Below are positions 1 through 8,757 of a DNA stretch of 44,339 bases, piece after piece (positions within the stretch are counted from its first letter, which is position 1; the number at the start of each line of letters is the position of its first letter). The notes beneath the pieces were generated by a model. It saw only the letters and a program-made list of their open reading frames with translations, had not been told where the DNA came from and did no database searches. Source of the DNA: JAIQFL01 sp035295745 (GTDB lineage Bacteria > Acidobacteriota > Terriglobia > Bryobacterales > Bryobacteraceae); contig DATGIL010000010.1 in NCBI GenBank assembly GCA_035295745.1, positions 1-44,339 of the forward strand, read 5' to 3'. A program made the translations under genes and the position numbers.

Positions 1-508
1 CGAGATAGAAGAACGGCGTCTTGGGCACGGCATCGGATTCGATCGGCGAGCGCTGGCCGGTACCGGTGGTGTAGTTCTTCGCGCCGGTGACGCGGAAACC
101 GCGCAGCACGGTCTTGGTCGATACGCCGTCGCCGAAATAGACGACGTGATTGACGACCGCCGGAAAGCTTGGCGCCTTGTTATCGGCGATCGCTGGATTG
201 GCGGCGGTCAGCACCACCTCGCCGACCGCTTCGAGTGTGATGCCATCGTGCCGCTGGTTGAACCAGATCAGCGCCTGCCCGTGCGCCGCCGGGCGATAGG
301 TCCCGGCGTGAACGTAGACGATCTTGTTGGCCGGATCCTTCGCGGCCGCCTCGAGCGCCGCCTGGATGGTGCCGCCGGGCTGGACGCGATAGGCACGCGC
401 CGCCGCGTCGAGTGTCACGCCATCAGTTGCGTCGCGGCGCTGGGCGAGACCGCGCACCGGCTCCACGGCGGCCGCGACCGCCATCCGGAGGAATGCACGT
501 CTGCGCAT
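1..508 (-). CDS. Secreted right-handed beta-helix (pectate-lyase-like fold) protein, 3'-truncated by window edge
   Basis: The frame is open from the ATG at 508 down to base 1, so the C-terminus lies outside the window. The N-terminus reads MRRRAFLRMAVAAAV, a twin-arginine-like or basic signal peptide, which implies export. Residues ~43-75 (VQPGGTIQAALEAA, then KIVYVHAGTY) match the start of single-stranded right-handed beta-helix proteins of the DUF1565/pectate-lyase-like group, where the PG-TIQ-A motif and the V-AGTY motif open the helix. About 169 residues are visible, too few to show catalytic residues, so a polysaccharide-active role is only an inference from the fold. The gene is divergent from the TonB receptor, with a 575-bp gap between them. 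Fold call fairly sure; function unknown. Confidence 0.72.
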   Translation of the reverse strand, partial: MRRRAFLRMAVAAAVEPVRGLAQRRDATDGVTLDAAARAYRVQPGGTIQAALEAAAKDPANKIVYVHAGTYRPAAHGQALIWFNQRHDGITLEAVGEVVLTAANPAIADNKAPSFPAVVNHVVYFGDGVSTKTVLRGFRVTGAKNYTTGTGQRSPIESDAVPKTPFFYL

Positions 509-1083
509 GATGAAATCAGACTAGCACGAGGGCGGGCGCGGGCGGCATGCGTGCGCCGGGGCGATTGGGATGTCGGGCCGCGCGTGGCGGAGGCGAGGAT
601 CATCCCGAGATGGAACAGGGTCGTTTCGGAGGTTCCCTGGCGGGAGTATAGCCCTCAAAGGCGGGACCACGTTAGGACCAGGAACGGCAGCGGGCAGGCA
701 TGAACAAGCGCTTAACCTTGTCATCGCGCTTTAACGCTAATGCTGTCACGAATTCGACATGGAAGATGTCACTTTCTTCGGTGGCTTGTAGTATTTTCGC
801 CCAGACCATAGGAAGTCAAGTACTTAGCGACTCGTTAAAAACTCCTGCCACCCCTTGACTTTGGGACTACATGCGGATATATACTGATAAACCGCCAAAC
901 GGTTTTGTTCGAGCACTGAATTTAATCACTGGGTTCAGGCGGGAGGCTTGGCTGTGTCGCCAGGCCGCCAATCGAAACGGACCGGCTCTGGGGTTAGAGG
1001 TTGGTCGGTTGTAACGACTTCGCGCATGTCCGCGAGTGTTGGGCCCTGGGTACCTAGCCACGTAGCATAAGGAGAGGGGAACA
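509..1083. other. Long divergent intergenic region
   Basis: This 575-bp stretch separates the minus-strand beta-helix gene from the TonB receptor. Short open frames cross it in several frames, but none has a ribosome-binding site plus a recognisable product. The right half is less GC-rich and carries a sigma70-like promoter candidate at 855-883. That would give the receptor mRNA a leader of roughly 190 nt. I see no clear riboswitch fold in the leader. Confidence 0.5.
855..883 (+). promoter_or_regulatory. Sigma70-type promoter candidate for the TonB receptor
   Basis: TTGACT at 855-860 is followed after 17 bp by TATATA at 878-883. An alternative -10, TATACT at 880-885, would give a 19-bp spacer. 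This is the best promoter-like match in the 575-bp gap and points at the receptor gene at 1084. The assignment is by sequence match only. Confidence 0.45.
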
Positions 1084-4000
1084 ATGAAGCGAAAGATTTG
1101 TAACATTTTCGCCGGGATCGTCGTAGGCTTTGCCGTGCTGTTGAGTTCGGCGCCAGCGCAGGTGACGACCGGCAACGTAACAGGACGAGTCATCGACCAA
1201 TCGGGAAGCGTCGTTGCCGGCGCGCGCGTCGCTCTCATCAGCGAGGTGCATGGAAACAGAAGTGCCACCATCACCGCCAACGGCAGCGGGGACTACGTGT
1301 TCGCGGATATCACGCCCGACACATACACCGTCGAGGTCACCGCCCCATCATTTAAAATGTCGCTGGTACATGGAATCGTGGTTACCGGCGGAGACCGCGT
1401 GGGCGTCCCGCCCGTTACTCTGCAGGTAGGCGGAACCACCGAAACGGTTTCCGTAACCGCCGAAGCGACCCTCGTCCAAACCCAGAGCGGTGAGCGGTCT
1501 TTCGCTATCGAAACCTCGCAGATTGAAAACCTGCCGATCGGCCACGGGAACTTCATGAATGCGGTGGCCTTTACTCCAGGCGTGAATGGCACGACGCGGC
1601 TCGGCTCCCCGCAAGACCAGAACAACATCATGATGGACGGCATCTCAGCCATGGACACGGGCAACAACGGCCAGATGCTGAACCTCAACATCGAGTCGGT
1701 CGGTGAAGTTAAAGTCCTCACGCAGGGCTATCAGGCGGAATACGGTAGATCGAGCGGATTGCAGATTACCGCCGTGACCAAGAGCGGCACGAATTCACTT
1801 CACGGGTCGGCCTACGGTATCTTCACGAACTCGGACTGGAATTCCAGGACGTGGGCAAATCAGAAGAACGGCACCCCGCAGCCATATTCCTACACCAGCA
1901 TTTACGGCTACAGCATCGGGGGGCCGGTGGTGATCCCGAAAATTTACAACGGGCGCAATAAACTGTTCTTTTTCTATGCGCACCAGTTCCAGCCATCGAC
2001 TATCATCGTCAACAGTGGCAACCAGGTTCTCCTGCGCGTGCCGACGGCGCTCGAGCGGGCAGGCGACTTTTCCCAAACCCTCGACAATAACGGTAAACTG
2101 ATCGCTCCGATCATCGACAACTCGAACGGGAAGCCTTTCCCGAACTCGGTGATTCCGGCCAGTCGTCTCTATGCTCCAGGGGTGGCGGTGCTCAACCAAT
2201 ACCCGCTGCCGACTCTCACGCAAGCGCCGGGGACAAGCTTCAACTATTCGCAAGCGCCGGGCGGGTACGATCAACTGGAGCAGCAGCCAGTTATCAAAGT
2301 CGACTACAATTTGACAGATAAACTGCGGTTCTCGGGCGTGTTATCCGAGGATCGACTGCGCCCGGTGGTGCAGACTGGCTCGATTCCCGGCTTCAACGAT
2401 GTCTACACCCCGTATCCCTATATCATCCACAAGGCGATCACGGCCGTCTGGACGGCTACGCCGACGACGGTCGTTGAGTTGACCTACGGCAGCATCGAGA
2501 ACCAGTTGACGGGCGGTGGGTCCGGCGGCGTCCCCGTGGACAAGGCGTCCAACCGTAATAACACTCTCAGCGCCTTCCCGAACCTGTATCCGGATGCGGG
2601 CGTGTTGAATACCAGTTATTACGCCTACCAAGTCATGCAGGACCAAAAGCCGCCGATCTGGGACGGCAAGTCGATTAACCTGGTACCGCAATTCACGTGG
2701 GGCAGCTTAATCGGAAACGCCCCGCCGAATATTGCGTACCCCGGCTGGCTGAACATCAACCAAACGCATGACTACTCGGCCAGCCTGACGAAGGTCCAAG
2801 GGCGGCACACCATCAAGGCCGGGGCCTACCTCAACCACAGTTATAAGGCGCAGAACGCCGGTTTCAACGCGTCCTTCGCGGGTAACGTGGATTTCAGCAA
2901 TAACACGAATAACACCCTCGATAGCGGATTCGGTTACTCCAATGCCGCCCTGGGAGTCTTCAATTCGTACTCGCAGGCTTCGAAATACATCGAGGGCAGC
3001 ATGCTCTACAATCAGTTGGAATTTTACGTCCAGGACAACTGGAAAGTGAGCAACCGCCTGACCCTGGATTATGGGATGCGGTTCGTACATCAGCAGCCCC
3101 AGTACGATCAGTTCAATCAGGAGTCGAACTTCTTCCCCGATAAATTTACTGCTGCAAACGCGCAGGTGCTCTACGTAGCAGGGTGCAGCAATGGCGCGAC
3201 GGTGTGTTCGGGCAACATCCGCAACGCAATGAATCCGCTCACCGGGGCGATTATCCCGGGGGGGAGCGCCGCGAACTCGCAGGTGTTGATCGGGACTCCG
3301 GTTCCGGGCGTTGGCAGTCCGCTTGACGGGATTCTTCAAGCGGGACATGGGATCGTGAATACGAACTACATCTGGCCGAAGCTGGTATACGCACCGCGGT
3401 TCGGGTTCGCGTACGACGTGAACGGGAAGTCCGCCTTGGTGATCCGCGGCGGCTTCGGCCTGTTCTACGACCGCCCCGACGGGAACACGGTATTCTCGAG
3501 TCCAGCCAATCCGCCGATCGCGACGACTCAGAACCTGCTCCAGTCGCAGTTGCAGACGCTCGGCACGGCGGGGCTGAGTCCATTGCCGGTGGCGTCACTG
3601 AACACCTTCGAATACAACGCCAAGATACCTTCGACCTTCCTCTGGAATATCGGCGTCCAGAAGTCGCTGCCGTTGCAGATGGTCCTCGATGTGTCGTATG
3701 TGGGCAACCACGCGTATAACCGCCTGGGGGCGCAGCAGGGAGGTACGACACAACTGATAAACCAGGTGCCCTTAGGCACGGCCTATCTGCCGCAGTATCA
3801 GGACCCGACGCTCGGCGCGCCGTCGGTTCCGGGCGCATCGGCCTACACGACGAATCTGCTCCGGCCGTACCAGGGCCTCGGCGCGATCTCGCAGAATACG
3901 ACGGAATTCTATGACACGTATCACTCGATCCAGGTAAGCCTCACCCGGCGGTTCAGGAACGGGTTCTCTCTCGGGGCAAACTATACCCGTGGGATCTCAC

Positions 4001-4743
4001 TCAAGGGCAACACCGGGATCGTTCAACACTACACGTATACCAACGGCGTACTCTCACTCTGGTCCAATGAGGCAGCCTACGAGAAACTGTTTAGTACGCT
4101 GGATCCCACGCCGAATTTCCTGAAAGTCAATAGCACCTGGGACATCCCAGGCATTAGAGGCAGAGGCGGTTTCCTTCACCAGATCACGGGCGACTGGCAG
4201 GTTTCCGGCATTCTTACGGCGGCATCGGGGGCGGCCTATAGTCTCGGTTACTCCTACCAAAGCAACGGAGGCTCTGTCAACATAACCGGTTCTCCGGACT
4301 TTGGCGGCAGGGTGGTTCTGGGCAACAACCTCGGCAGCGGATGTTCGGGCAACCAGTTTGCCCAGTTCAATGGCGCGGCCGTAACGGGGCCGACCTACGG
4401 AAGCGTGGGCATGGAGTCGGGTATCAATTACCTGCGCGGATGCCCCACCACGATCGCTGACGCGGCCATCGTGCGAAGGTTCCACTTCTGGAAATTCAGA
4501 GAGTCCAAAACGTTCGAGTTCCGGGCGGACATCTTCAACGCACTAAACTCAGCGGCCATCACGGCTCGACAGGGAACGGCCACCTTCAACAACCCGACGA
4601 GCATGACCCTGGCGAACCCCGAGTTCGACGCCAGCGGCAACATACTCTCGGGCAAATCGCTGCCGCAGAACGCCGGCTTCGGCGCTGCAACTGGCGCCGT
4701 CACTGCGCGCAATATTCAGTTGCAGGTCCGCATAGCCTTCTAA
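1084..4743 (+). CDS. TonB-dependent receptor, Oar-like, with N-terminal carboxypeptidase-regulatory domain
   Basis: This 1219-residue outer-membrane transporter candidate has a signal peptide at residues 1-26 (basic MKRK, hydrophobic core, APAQ cleavage region). A carboxypeptidase-regulatory-like beta-sandwich follows at ~28-110 (GRVIDQSGSVVAGARV, then GDYVFADITPDTYTV). A plug domain lies at ~115-260, with ENLPIGHGNFMNAV and the typical VKVLTQGYQAEYGRSSG stretch. The rest is a beta-barrel with many alternating aromatic strands, ending in QLQVRIAF with the terminal Phe expected of outer-membrane barrels. Such receptors are very numerous in Acidobacteria and import large ligands, often glycans, using TonB-ExbBD energy. 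No SusD partner is adjacent, so the substrate is unknown. A strong ribosome-binding site (AAGGAGAGGGG) sits before the ATG. Only the protein family is certain. Confidence 0.93.
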   Translation: MKRKICNIFAGIVVGFAVLLSSAPAQVTTGNVTGRVIDQSGSVVAGARVALISEVHGNRSATITANGSGDYVFADITPDTYTVEVTAPSFKMSLVHGIVVTGGDRVGVPPVTLQVGGTTETVSVTAEATLVQTQSGERSFAIETSQIENLPIGHGNFMNAVAFTPGVNGTTRLGSPQDQNNIMMDGISAMDTGNNGQMLNLNIESVGEVKVLTQGYQAEYGRSSGLQITAVTKSGTNSLHGSAYGIFTNSDWNSRTWANQKNGTPQPYSYTSIYGYSIGGPVVIPKIYNGRNKLFFFYAHQFQPSTIIVNSGNQVLLRVPTALERAGDFSQTLDNNGKLIAPIIDNSNGKPFPNSVIPASRLYAPGVAVLNQYPLPTLTQAPGTSFNYSQAPGGYDQLEQQPVIKVDYNLTDKLRFSGVLSEDRLRPVVQTGSIPGFNDVYTPYPYIIHKAITAVWTATPTTVVELTYGSIENQLTGGGSGGVPVDKASNRNNTLSAFPNLYPDAGVLNTSYYAYQVMQDQKPPIWDGKSINLVPQFTWGSLIGNAPPNIAYPGWLNINQTHDYSASLTKVQGRHTIKAGAYLNHSYKAQNAGFNASFAGNVDFSNNTNNTLDSGFGYSNAALGVFNSYSQASKYIEGSMLYNQLEFYVQDNWKVSNRLTLDYGMRFVHQQPQYDQFNQESNFFPDKFTAANAQVLYVAGCSNGATVCSGNIRNAMNPLTGAIIPGGSAANSQVLIGTPVPGVGSPLDGILQAGHGIVNTNYIWPKLVYAPRFGFAYDVNGKSALVIRGGFGLFYDRPDGNTVFSSPANPPIATTQNLLQSQLQTLGTAGLSPLPVASLNTFEYNAKIPSTFLWNIGVQKSLPLQMVLDVSYVGNHAYNRLGAQQGGTTQLINQVPLGTAYLPQYQDPTLGAPSVPGASAYTTNLLRPYQGLGAISQNTTEFYDTYHSIQVSLTRRFRNGFSLGANYTRGISLKGNTGIVQHYTYTNGVLSLWSNEAAYEKLFSTLDPTPNFLKVNSTWDIPGIRGRGGFLHQITGDWQVSGILTAASGAAYSLGYSYQSNGGSVNITGSPDFGGRVVLGNNLGSGCSGNQFAQFNGAAVTGPTYGSVGMESGINYLRGCPTTIADAAIVRRFHFWKFRESKTFEFRADIFNALNSAAITARQGTATFNNPTSMTLANPEFDASGNILSGKSLPQNAGFGAATGAVTARNIQLQVRIAF

Positions 4744-4766
4744 GTTGGATCTCGATCTGTACTCCG

Positions 4767-4811
4767 GGGGAGTAGGCGTCATGCTTCAACATGACGCCTG
4801 CTCCCCTTTTT
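4767..4811 (+). terminator. Rho-independent terminator of the TonB receptor gene
   Basis: A 17-bp stem is formed by 4767-4783 and 4790-4806, with one G-U pair and a six-base loop (CTTCAA). It is followed at once by TTTTT at 4807-4811. It starts 24 bp after the receptor stop codon, so the receptor is probably a single-gene transcript. Confidence 0.93.
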
Positions 4812-5133
4812 GCTATACAGCCCGGCTTCGAACAGATCGCCCATCCCGAATCAGCAGCCAGCCCGGGGTGGTCGAGCCGCCCGGCTTTCGACCTTGGTGC
4901 CAGGGACCAGCCACTTTACTTTGCCGTACCTAGCCACCTTCGCGGCAGCCATCCGCAGGGGTTCCGGAATCGGTAGCCGCCCGGGATGCGACTTCCCCTA
5001 TGGTCCGAAGCGCCTGTGGAACATGCGCATACCGACCTAAATATCGCGCTCCGCCCTTCCCCGGGCTGCTGCACCGCATCCGGTTCTGAAGGACGGTCAG
5101 GCGTGGACGATCGATCCAAAGGAACGCCAGGTC
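4812..5133. other. Intergenic stretch without a supported gene
   Basis: This 322-bp gap lies between the receptor terminator and the stop of the minus-strand TPR gene. Open frames of 60-80 codons exist on both strands, but none has a good start context, a signal peptide or a recognisable motif. I see nothing convincing in it. Confidence 0.5.
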
Positions 5134-6189
5134 CTATCTTTGGCCTTTCTCGAGCGTGTCCGCTTCCTTCGTATGTTGAGCGGCGCGGGCCGGGTCTGCC
5201 TTCTGCAGATAGAGTTCCGCCAGGCGCCGGTGGATGACGGCGCGGCGCGGATCGAAATCGAGCGCGCGAACATACTCGTCGATCGCCTGAGCGTACATCT
5301 TTTTGGCCGTGTAGGCGGCGCCGCGCTCCACCGCGAGATCCGCCTGCAATCCCTGGTAATACTCCGACACGGCGAACTCCTTGCCCTCCGGCAGTGCCGC
5401 GCGCAGAACTTCCAGCGCCTTGTCACTCGCGTGCTGGGCGTTATAGACTCGCGCCAGGTTCAGGTATGCGTCGGGACGTGAGGGGTTCAGCGCGATGGCT
5501 TTCCGGCACAGATCTTCCGCTTCGGCAAACTGCTTTTTCCTGATATATAGGGACGCCAGCGCGTTGTACACCTCCGGCGTGACGTAGGGCGTGTGGATGA
5601 CTTTTTCGAACTCAGCTATCGCCGGCTGTTCCTGGTTCAGGTCCAGATATGCAAGCGCCAGGAAATAATGCACCGGGGTCATTGTGGCGTCTGCCTCAAG
5701 AGCCTTGCGGTTCAACTCCAGAGAGGCGCCAGGATCTCCGAGTTTGCGCCGGACTTCACCCAGCAGCGAAAGTAAATGAGGCAACCCAGGGCTTTGCTTC
5801 AGACCGATCTCCAGTTGCTCCTGGGCCTTTTCGCTCAATCCCTGGTCGAGATAAAGCCGGGCCAGGTAGAAGCGCGCCCACACAAGCTCCGGATCGATAT
5901 CGAGCGCCTGCTGCAATTCCGCTTTTGCCTCGGCGACCATGGCAGTGGACCCCTGCGCGATATACGCCAGTGCCAAAAGCATGTGCGCAGGCGCTGAGCG
6001 CGGATCCGTCGCCAGCACGCCCTTGCACTCGCGGATCGTCTGTTCGGCTTTCCCCTGTTGCAGGTGTTCCGCGGCGGCGCCCAGTTGCGCGCCCTGTAGA
6101 TCGGCACGAGGCGTCTGCGCCCAAATCATGACCGTAGCCACGCCAGAGGCGAGGAGGACAACAGCAATCCTGAGCCGTGGCACGGTCAC
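5134..6189 (-). CDS. Exported tetratricopeptide-repeat protein
   Basis: The 351-residue product begins with a signal peptide (MTVPRLRIAVVLLASGVA, cleavage near WAQT). It then consists almost wholly of TPR helix pairs, about eight to nine, recognisable by the recurring A-x-x-x-Y/F-P pattern. Examples are DPRSAPAHMLLALAYIAQG, DPELVWARFYLARLYLDQG and NPSRPDAYLNLARVYNAQ. TPR solenoids are protein-binding scaffolds, and export implies a periplasmic role. No catalytic domain is visible. The upstream 50-bp element at 6222-6270 is shared with the next minus-strand gene (also an exported TPR protein), which suggests co-regulation. The partner protein cannot be told from the sequence. Confidence 0.88.
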   Translation of the reverse strand: MTVPRLRIAVVLLASGVATVMIWAQTPRADLQGAQLGAAAEHLQQGKAEQTIRECKGVLATDPRSAPAHMLLALAYIAQGSTAMVAEAKAELQQALDIDPELVWARFYLARLYLDQGLSEKAQEQLEIGLKQSPGLPHLLSLLGEVRRKLGDPGASLELNRKALEADATMTPVHYFLALAYLDLNQEQPAIAEFEKVIHTPYVTPEVYNALASLYIRKKQFAEAEDLCRKAIALNPSRPDAYLNLARVYNAQHASDKALEVLRAALPEGKEFAVSEYYQGLQADLAVERGAAYTAKKMYAQAIDEYVRALDFDPRRAVIHRRLAELYLQKADPARAAQHTKEADTLEKGQR

Positions 6190-6221
6190 ATTATAGGGCT
6201 CCTGTCCGAAGAGTGTAAAGG

Positions 6222-6270
6222 GCGTCCAATGCTTTTGAATGCATAGAGTGGCGGAATGACACGTCGCCCC
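6222..6270 (-). promoter_or_regulatory. Shared upstream element, copy 1
   Basis: This 49-bp segment is nearly identical (about 46 of 50 aligned positions) to 8687-8736. It ends 32 bp before the ATG of the TPR gene. On the minus strand it contains a GTGTCA / 17 bp / TTCAAA promoter-like arrangement. It overlaps an imperfect palindrome built from ATGC and GCAT half-sites. Two copies in the same position before two related genes suggest a common promoter or operator, which is inference. Confidence 0.6.
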
Positions 6271-6392
6271 TGGTTGAGGGTGCCCCGGCGATCCGGCATT
6301 CTGCTTCCCCGGATTGACAGGTTTGCAGAAAGGCCCGGACCGTTTCAGAACGGTATAATCGATCGCGTTCCAGTCTTGGTTTGGGGCATGAA

Positions 6393-8636
6393 TCAGCGTC
6401 CCAACTGCCGTAACAGGGCTGTAGCCTGGCGCTCAATGCTGGGGTCGCCGCTGGCGGCTGCGCGTTGCAAATGCTGTACGGCGGCTGCCGAATCGCCTTG
6501 CGCCGCCAGGATCTTGGCCGCGTTGAGGTGCGCCAGGCCGAGATCCGGCTGCAGGGAAATCGCCTCCAGGAATTGTGACAGGGCCTCTTTCTGCAAGCCC
6601 TGTCGATCCAGCAGAATTCCCTGGAAGCTGTGCGCTTCGGGCGACTTCGGGTCGGCTTTCAAGGCCGCCTCAATCTGCTTCTGCGCGTCGGCAAATCGAT
6701 TCAGCGAGGCCAACGCTACCGCATAGTTGGTGTGAATGTCGGCATCGCCGGGTTTCCGATTTACCGATCGCGCGAAGTAAAATACCGCCTGGGCGAAGTC
6801 GCCCTGCGCCGCCAGCAGATGGCCGTAGTTCCCCAACGCTTCGGGCAGATCGGGCTGGACTCGCAGGGCGGCCTGCCACTCCGCCGCGGCGCGATTCAGA
6901 TCTCCGGCGCCGGCCAGCGCGGCTCCCAGCAGATTGTGCGACTCGGCCATGTCGGGTTCGAGCGCGATGGACTTTTCAAACGCCGCAATCGCCGCGGCGT
7001 CATGGCCCGCGCTCGATTCGGTGATCCCGAGTTGATACCATAGCAGCGCGTCCGCGGGGGCAGTCCGAGTCGCGGTTCGCAGCACCGCGATGGCGCGCTC
7101 GGGCTGGCCGGCTTGGGTCAGCGCGTCAGCCAGGTTCAGCGCTACCACCGGCGAGCCCGGCTTTCGCCTGACCGCTTCCGCAAACTGGGTCACCGCATTA
7201 GCCGGCTTGCCGGCGCTCAGCCACGCCTGCCCGAGCTCGACATAGAATTCGGCTTCCGCGGGTTTCTGGCTGGCGATTTCGGCGGCCAACCGTGGCAATC
7301 CGGCGGCCAGGTTGCTGCCTTGCGACACCTGCGCCACCGCCCGATACAAAGCGCCTTCTCCGGTGGATGGAAGGTCCGCCGGGTAGTAGGGAACTACCTC
7401 TCCCCGATAGGGCTTCTCATAGACAGTTGCTTGTTCGGAGAGGGGCGCCAGTAAGTCCCCGGCGGGCGGGCGGCGCTGAATGAGATGGTCAGTCATGACC
7501 GCGTGGATCACATCCTGGGTGCGCCGTTTGGGCATGTGGCACGCGATGCAGCCGGTATTCGCGGTGTGCCGACCCGCCGCGACACTGGCACGCAGCGTTT
7601 CGGCGTGGCACTGGCGACAGACGCTGTTGTAGTGTTGGCTGGCGCTCTCGCCGCGGGGGATGTCGTGCGGATTGTGGCACGTCGTGCAAATCAGCTTGCC
7701 GCCGCTGCGCAGGAAGCATAAAGATTGGCGGGAGCGGTAGGCGGAGTGGGCAATCTCGAAGCCGCCGGCATATTCGCTGGCGGGGGCCCGGTCGAAAAAG
7801 ATCTCAAAATTGGCCAGCGGTTCGCCGGGCCGATAGGAGAACGGCGCCCGGCCGTATTTCACGATGGAGTGCGGCAGTGGCTGGGTGGTGGTCTCCAGAT
7901 GACATTGCAGGCATACCTCCATCTCACGGTCGGCGCTCAAGCGCGCCGGATTGACAATCGCCGCGGCCGCCGGCAAGCCTTGCTGCGCTGCCCGCACGTG
8001 ATTGCCACCTGGACCATGACAGCGCTGGCAATCGATCCCCTCGGGCAGATCGCCGGCATAGAGCGGCTCGGCTCCGGATTCGTCGTGATTGGCGGGAATC
8101 CGCGGGTACGCATTGTGGCAGAACATACAGTCGTAGGCGATGGTCCGCGGGGGCAGGACGGAGTCGCGATCAAGCCCCGGTTCCATGGCCCAGACACCGC
8201 CGTTCTCGGCGTACCACGCCAGCGGCAACTCAATCAGCGCGCCGCGGCTGGTGCGATGCAGATACGTCCTGACATGATTTCCGGAGCCCATTACATAGTC
8301 GACGCTGGATTCCTCGACAGCGATCTCCCGGCCGTCCGGTCCGATACGCCAGCGTCGCTGCGACACGGTGCCGTCCTTTCGATCCATTCGGTACCAGGTA
8401 TCCGACATCTGGTGGTAAAACGGGTTGCCGCGGCTGAAATCCTCTACCACGTGGGCGGCGTCGAGGCGGTAGAAGGAGCGGCCCATCCCGGTAAGGGCGA
8501 AGGTCCGTGCAATCTGCGCGTGGCAGAGGGCGCAAACCTTACTATCGACATACGTGTTGGGGGGCGAGGTTTGCGCCCACAGGAGGAGCAGAGCCGCTGT
8601 GAAGGGAAGGATTCGAATGGAGCGCCTGAAAAACAT
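6393..8636 (-). CDS. Seven-CXXCH multihaem cytochrome c fused to a C-terminal TPR array
   Basis: The 747-residue exported protein starts with MFFRRSIRILPF and a hydrophobic core. An in-frame ATG at 8657 would add seven residues but gives a less typical signal peptide. The N-terminal ~400 residues hold seven haem-binding motifs in order: CALCH, CMFCH, CQRCH, CLQCH, CTTCH, CRQCH and CIACH. This resembles the cytochrome c554/c-prime (paired CXXCH) superfamily. The C-terminal ~330 residues are eight or more TPR units (for example ALWYQLGITESSAGHDAAA). Such fusions are common in Acidobacteria and Planctomycetes and are presumed periplasmic electron carriers or redox enzymes; the substrate is unknown. 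Haem attachment would need a cytochrome c maturation system not seen here. Confidence 0.9.
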   Translation of the reverse strand: MFFRRSIRILPFTAALLLLWAQTSPPNTYVDSKVCALCHAQIARTFALTGMGRSFYRLDAAHVVEDFSRGNPFYHQMSDTWYRMDRKDGTVSQRRWRIGPDGREIAVEESSVDYVMGSGNHVRTYLHRTSRGALIELPLAWYAENGGVWAMEPGLDRDSVLPPRTIAYDCMFCHNAYPRIPANHDESGAEPLYAGDLPEGIDCQRCHGPGGNHVRAAQQGLPAAAAIVNPARLSADREMEVCLQCHLETTTQPLPHSIVKYGRAPFSYRPGEPLANFEIFFDRAPASEYAGGFEIAHSAYRSRQSLCFLRSGGKLICTTCHNPHDIPRGESASQHYNSVCRQCHAETLRASVAAGRHTANTGCIACHMPKRRTQDVIHAVMTDHLIQRRPPAGDLLAPLSEQATVYEKPYRGEVVPYYPADLPSTGEGALYRAVAQVSQGSNLAAGLPRLAAEIASQKPAEAEFYVELGQAWLSAGKPANAVTQFAEAVRRKPGSPVVALNLADALTQAGQPERAIAVLRTATRTAPADALLWYQLGITESSAGHDAAAIAAFEKSIALEPDMAESHNLLGAALAGAGDLNRAAAEWQAALRVQPDLPEALGNYGHLLAAQGDFAQAVFYFARSVNRKPGDADIHTNYAVALASLNRFADAQKQIEAALKADPKSPEAHSFQGILLDRQGLQKEALSQFLEAISLQPDLGLAHLNAAKILAAQGDSAAAVQHLQRAAASGDPSIERQATALLRQLGR

Positions 8637-8686
8637 CAAATTCGCCGTACACATCATATGCGAACTGATATTACGGTGTCACGGCT

Positions 8687-8736
8687 GCGTCCAATGCTTT
8701 TAAATGCATAGAGTGGCGGAGTGACAAGGTCGCCCC
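8687..8736 (-). promoter_or_regulatory. Shared upstream element, copy 2
   Basis: This 50-bp segment almost repeats 6222-6270. It differs by three substitutions and one extra base over the aligned block. On the minus strand it reads TTGTCA, a 17-bp spacer, then TTTAAA, followed by GCATTGGACGC. The -10-like part lies inside a 16-bp near-palindrome, ATGCATTTAAAAGCAT. It lies 50 bp before the preferred start of the multihaem cytochrome gene. It is probably a promoter/operator shared with the TPR gene, but it also abuts the degraded receptor fragment, so a duplication boundary is possible. Confidence 0.6.
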
Positions 8737-8757
8737 AGGGCGACGGCCGTTGACCCA

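Noticed and set aside
146..703. 185-codon plus-strand open frame at the left end
   Set aside because: The minus strand encodes the beta-helix protein with signal peptide over most of this span; the plus frame is Arg-rich shadow.
6314..6359. Perfect TTGACA (6314-6319) and TATAAT (6354-6359) on the plus strand
   Set aside because: The spacer is 34 bp, far too long for one sigma70 promoter, and no plus-strand gene follows. An antisense start from the -10 alone cannot be excluded but has no support.
7725..8711. 328-codon plus-strand open frame
   Set aside because: It is opposite the multihaem cytochrome, whose seven CXXCH motifs fix the minus frame as coding.
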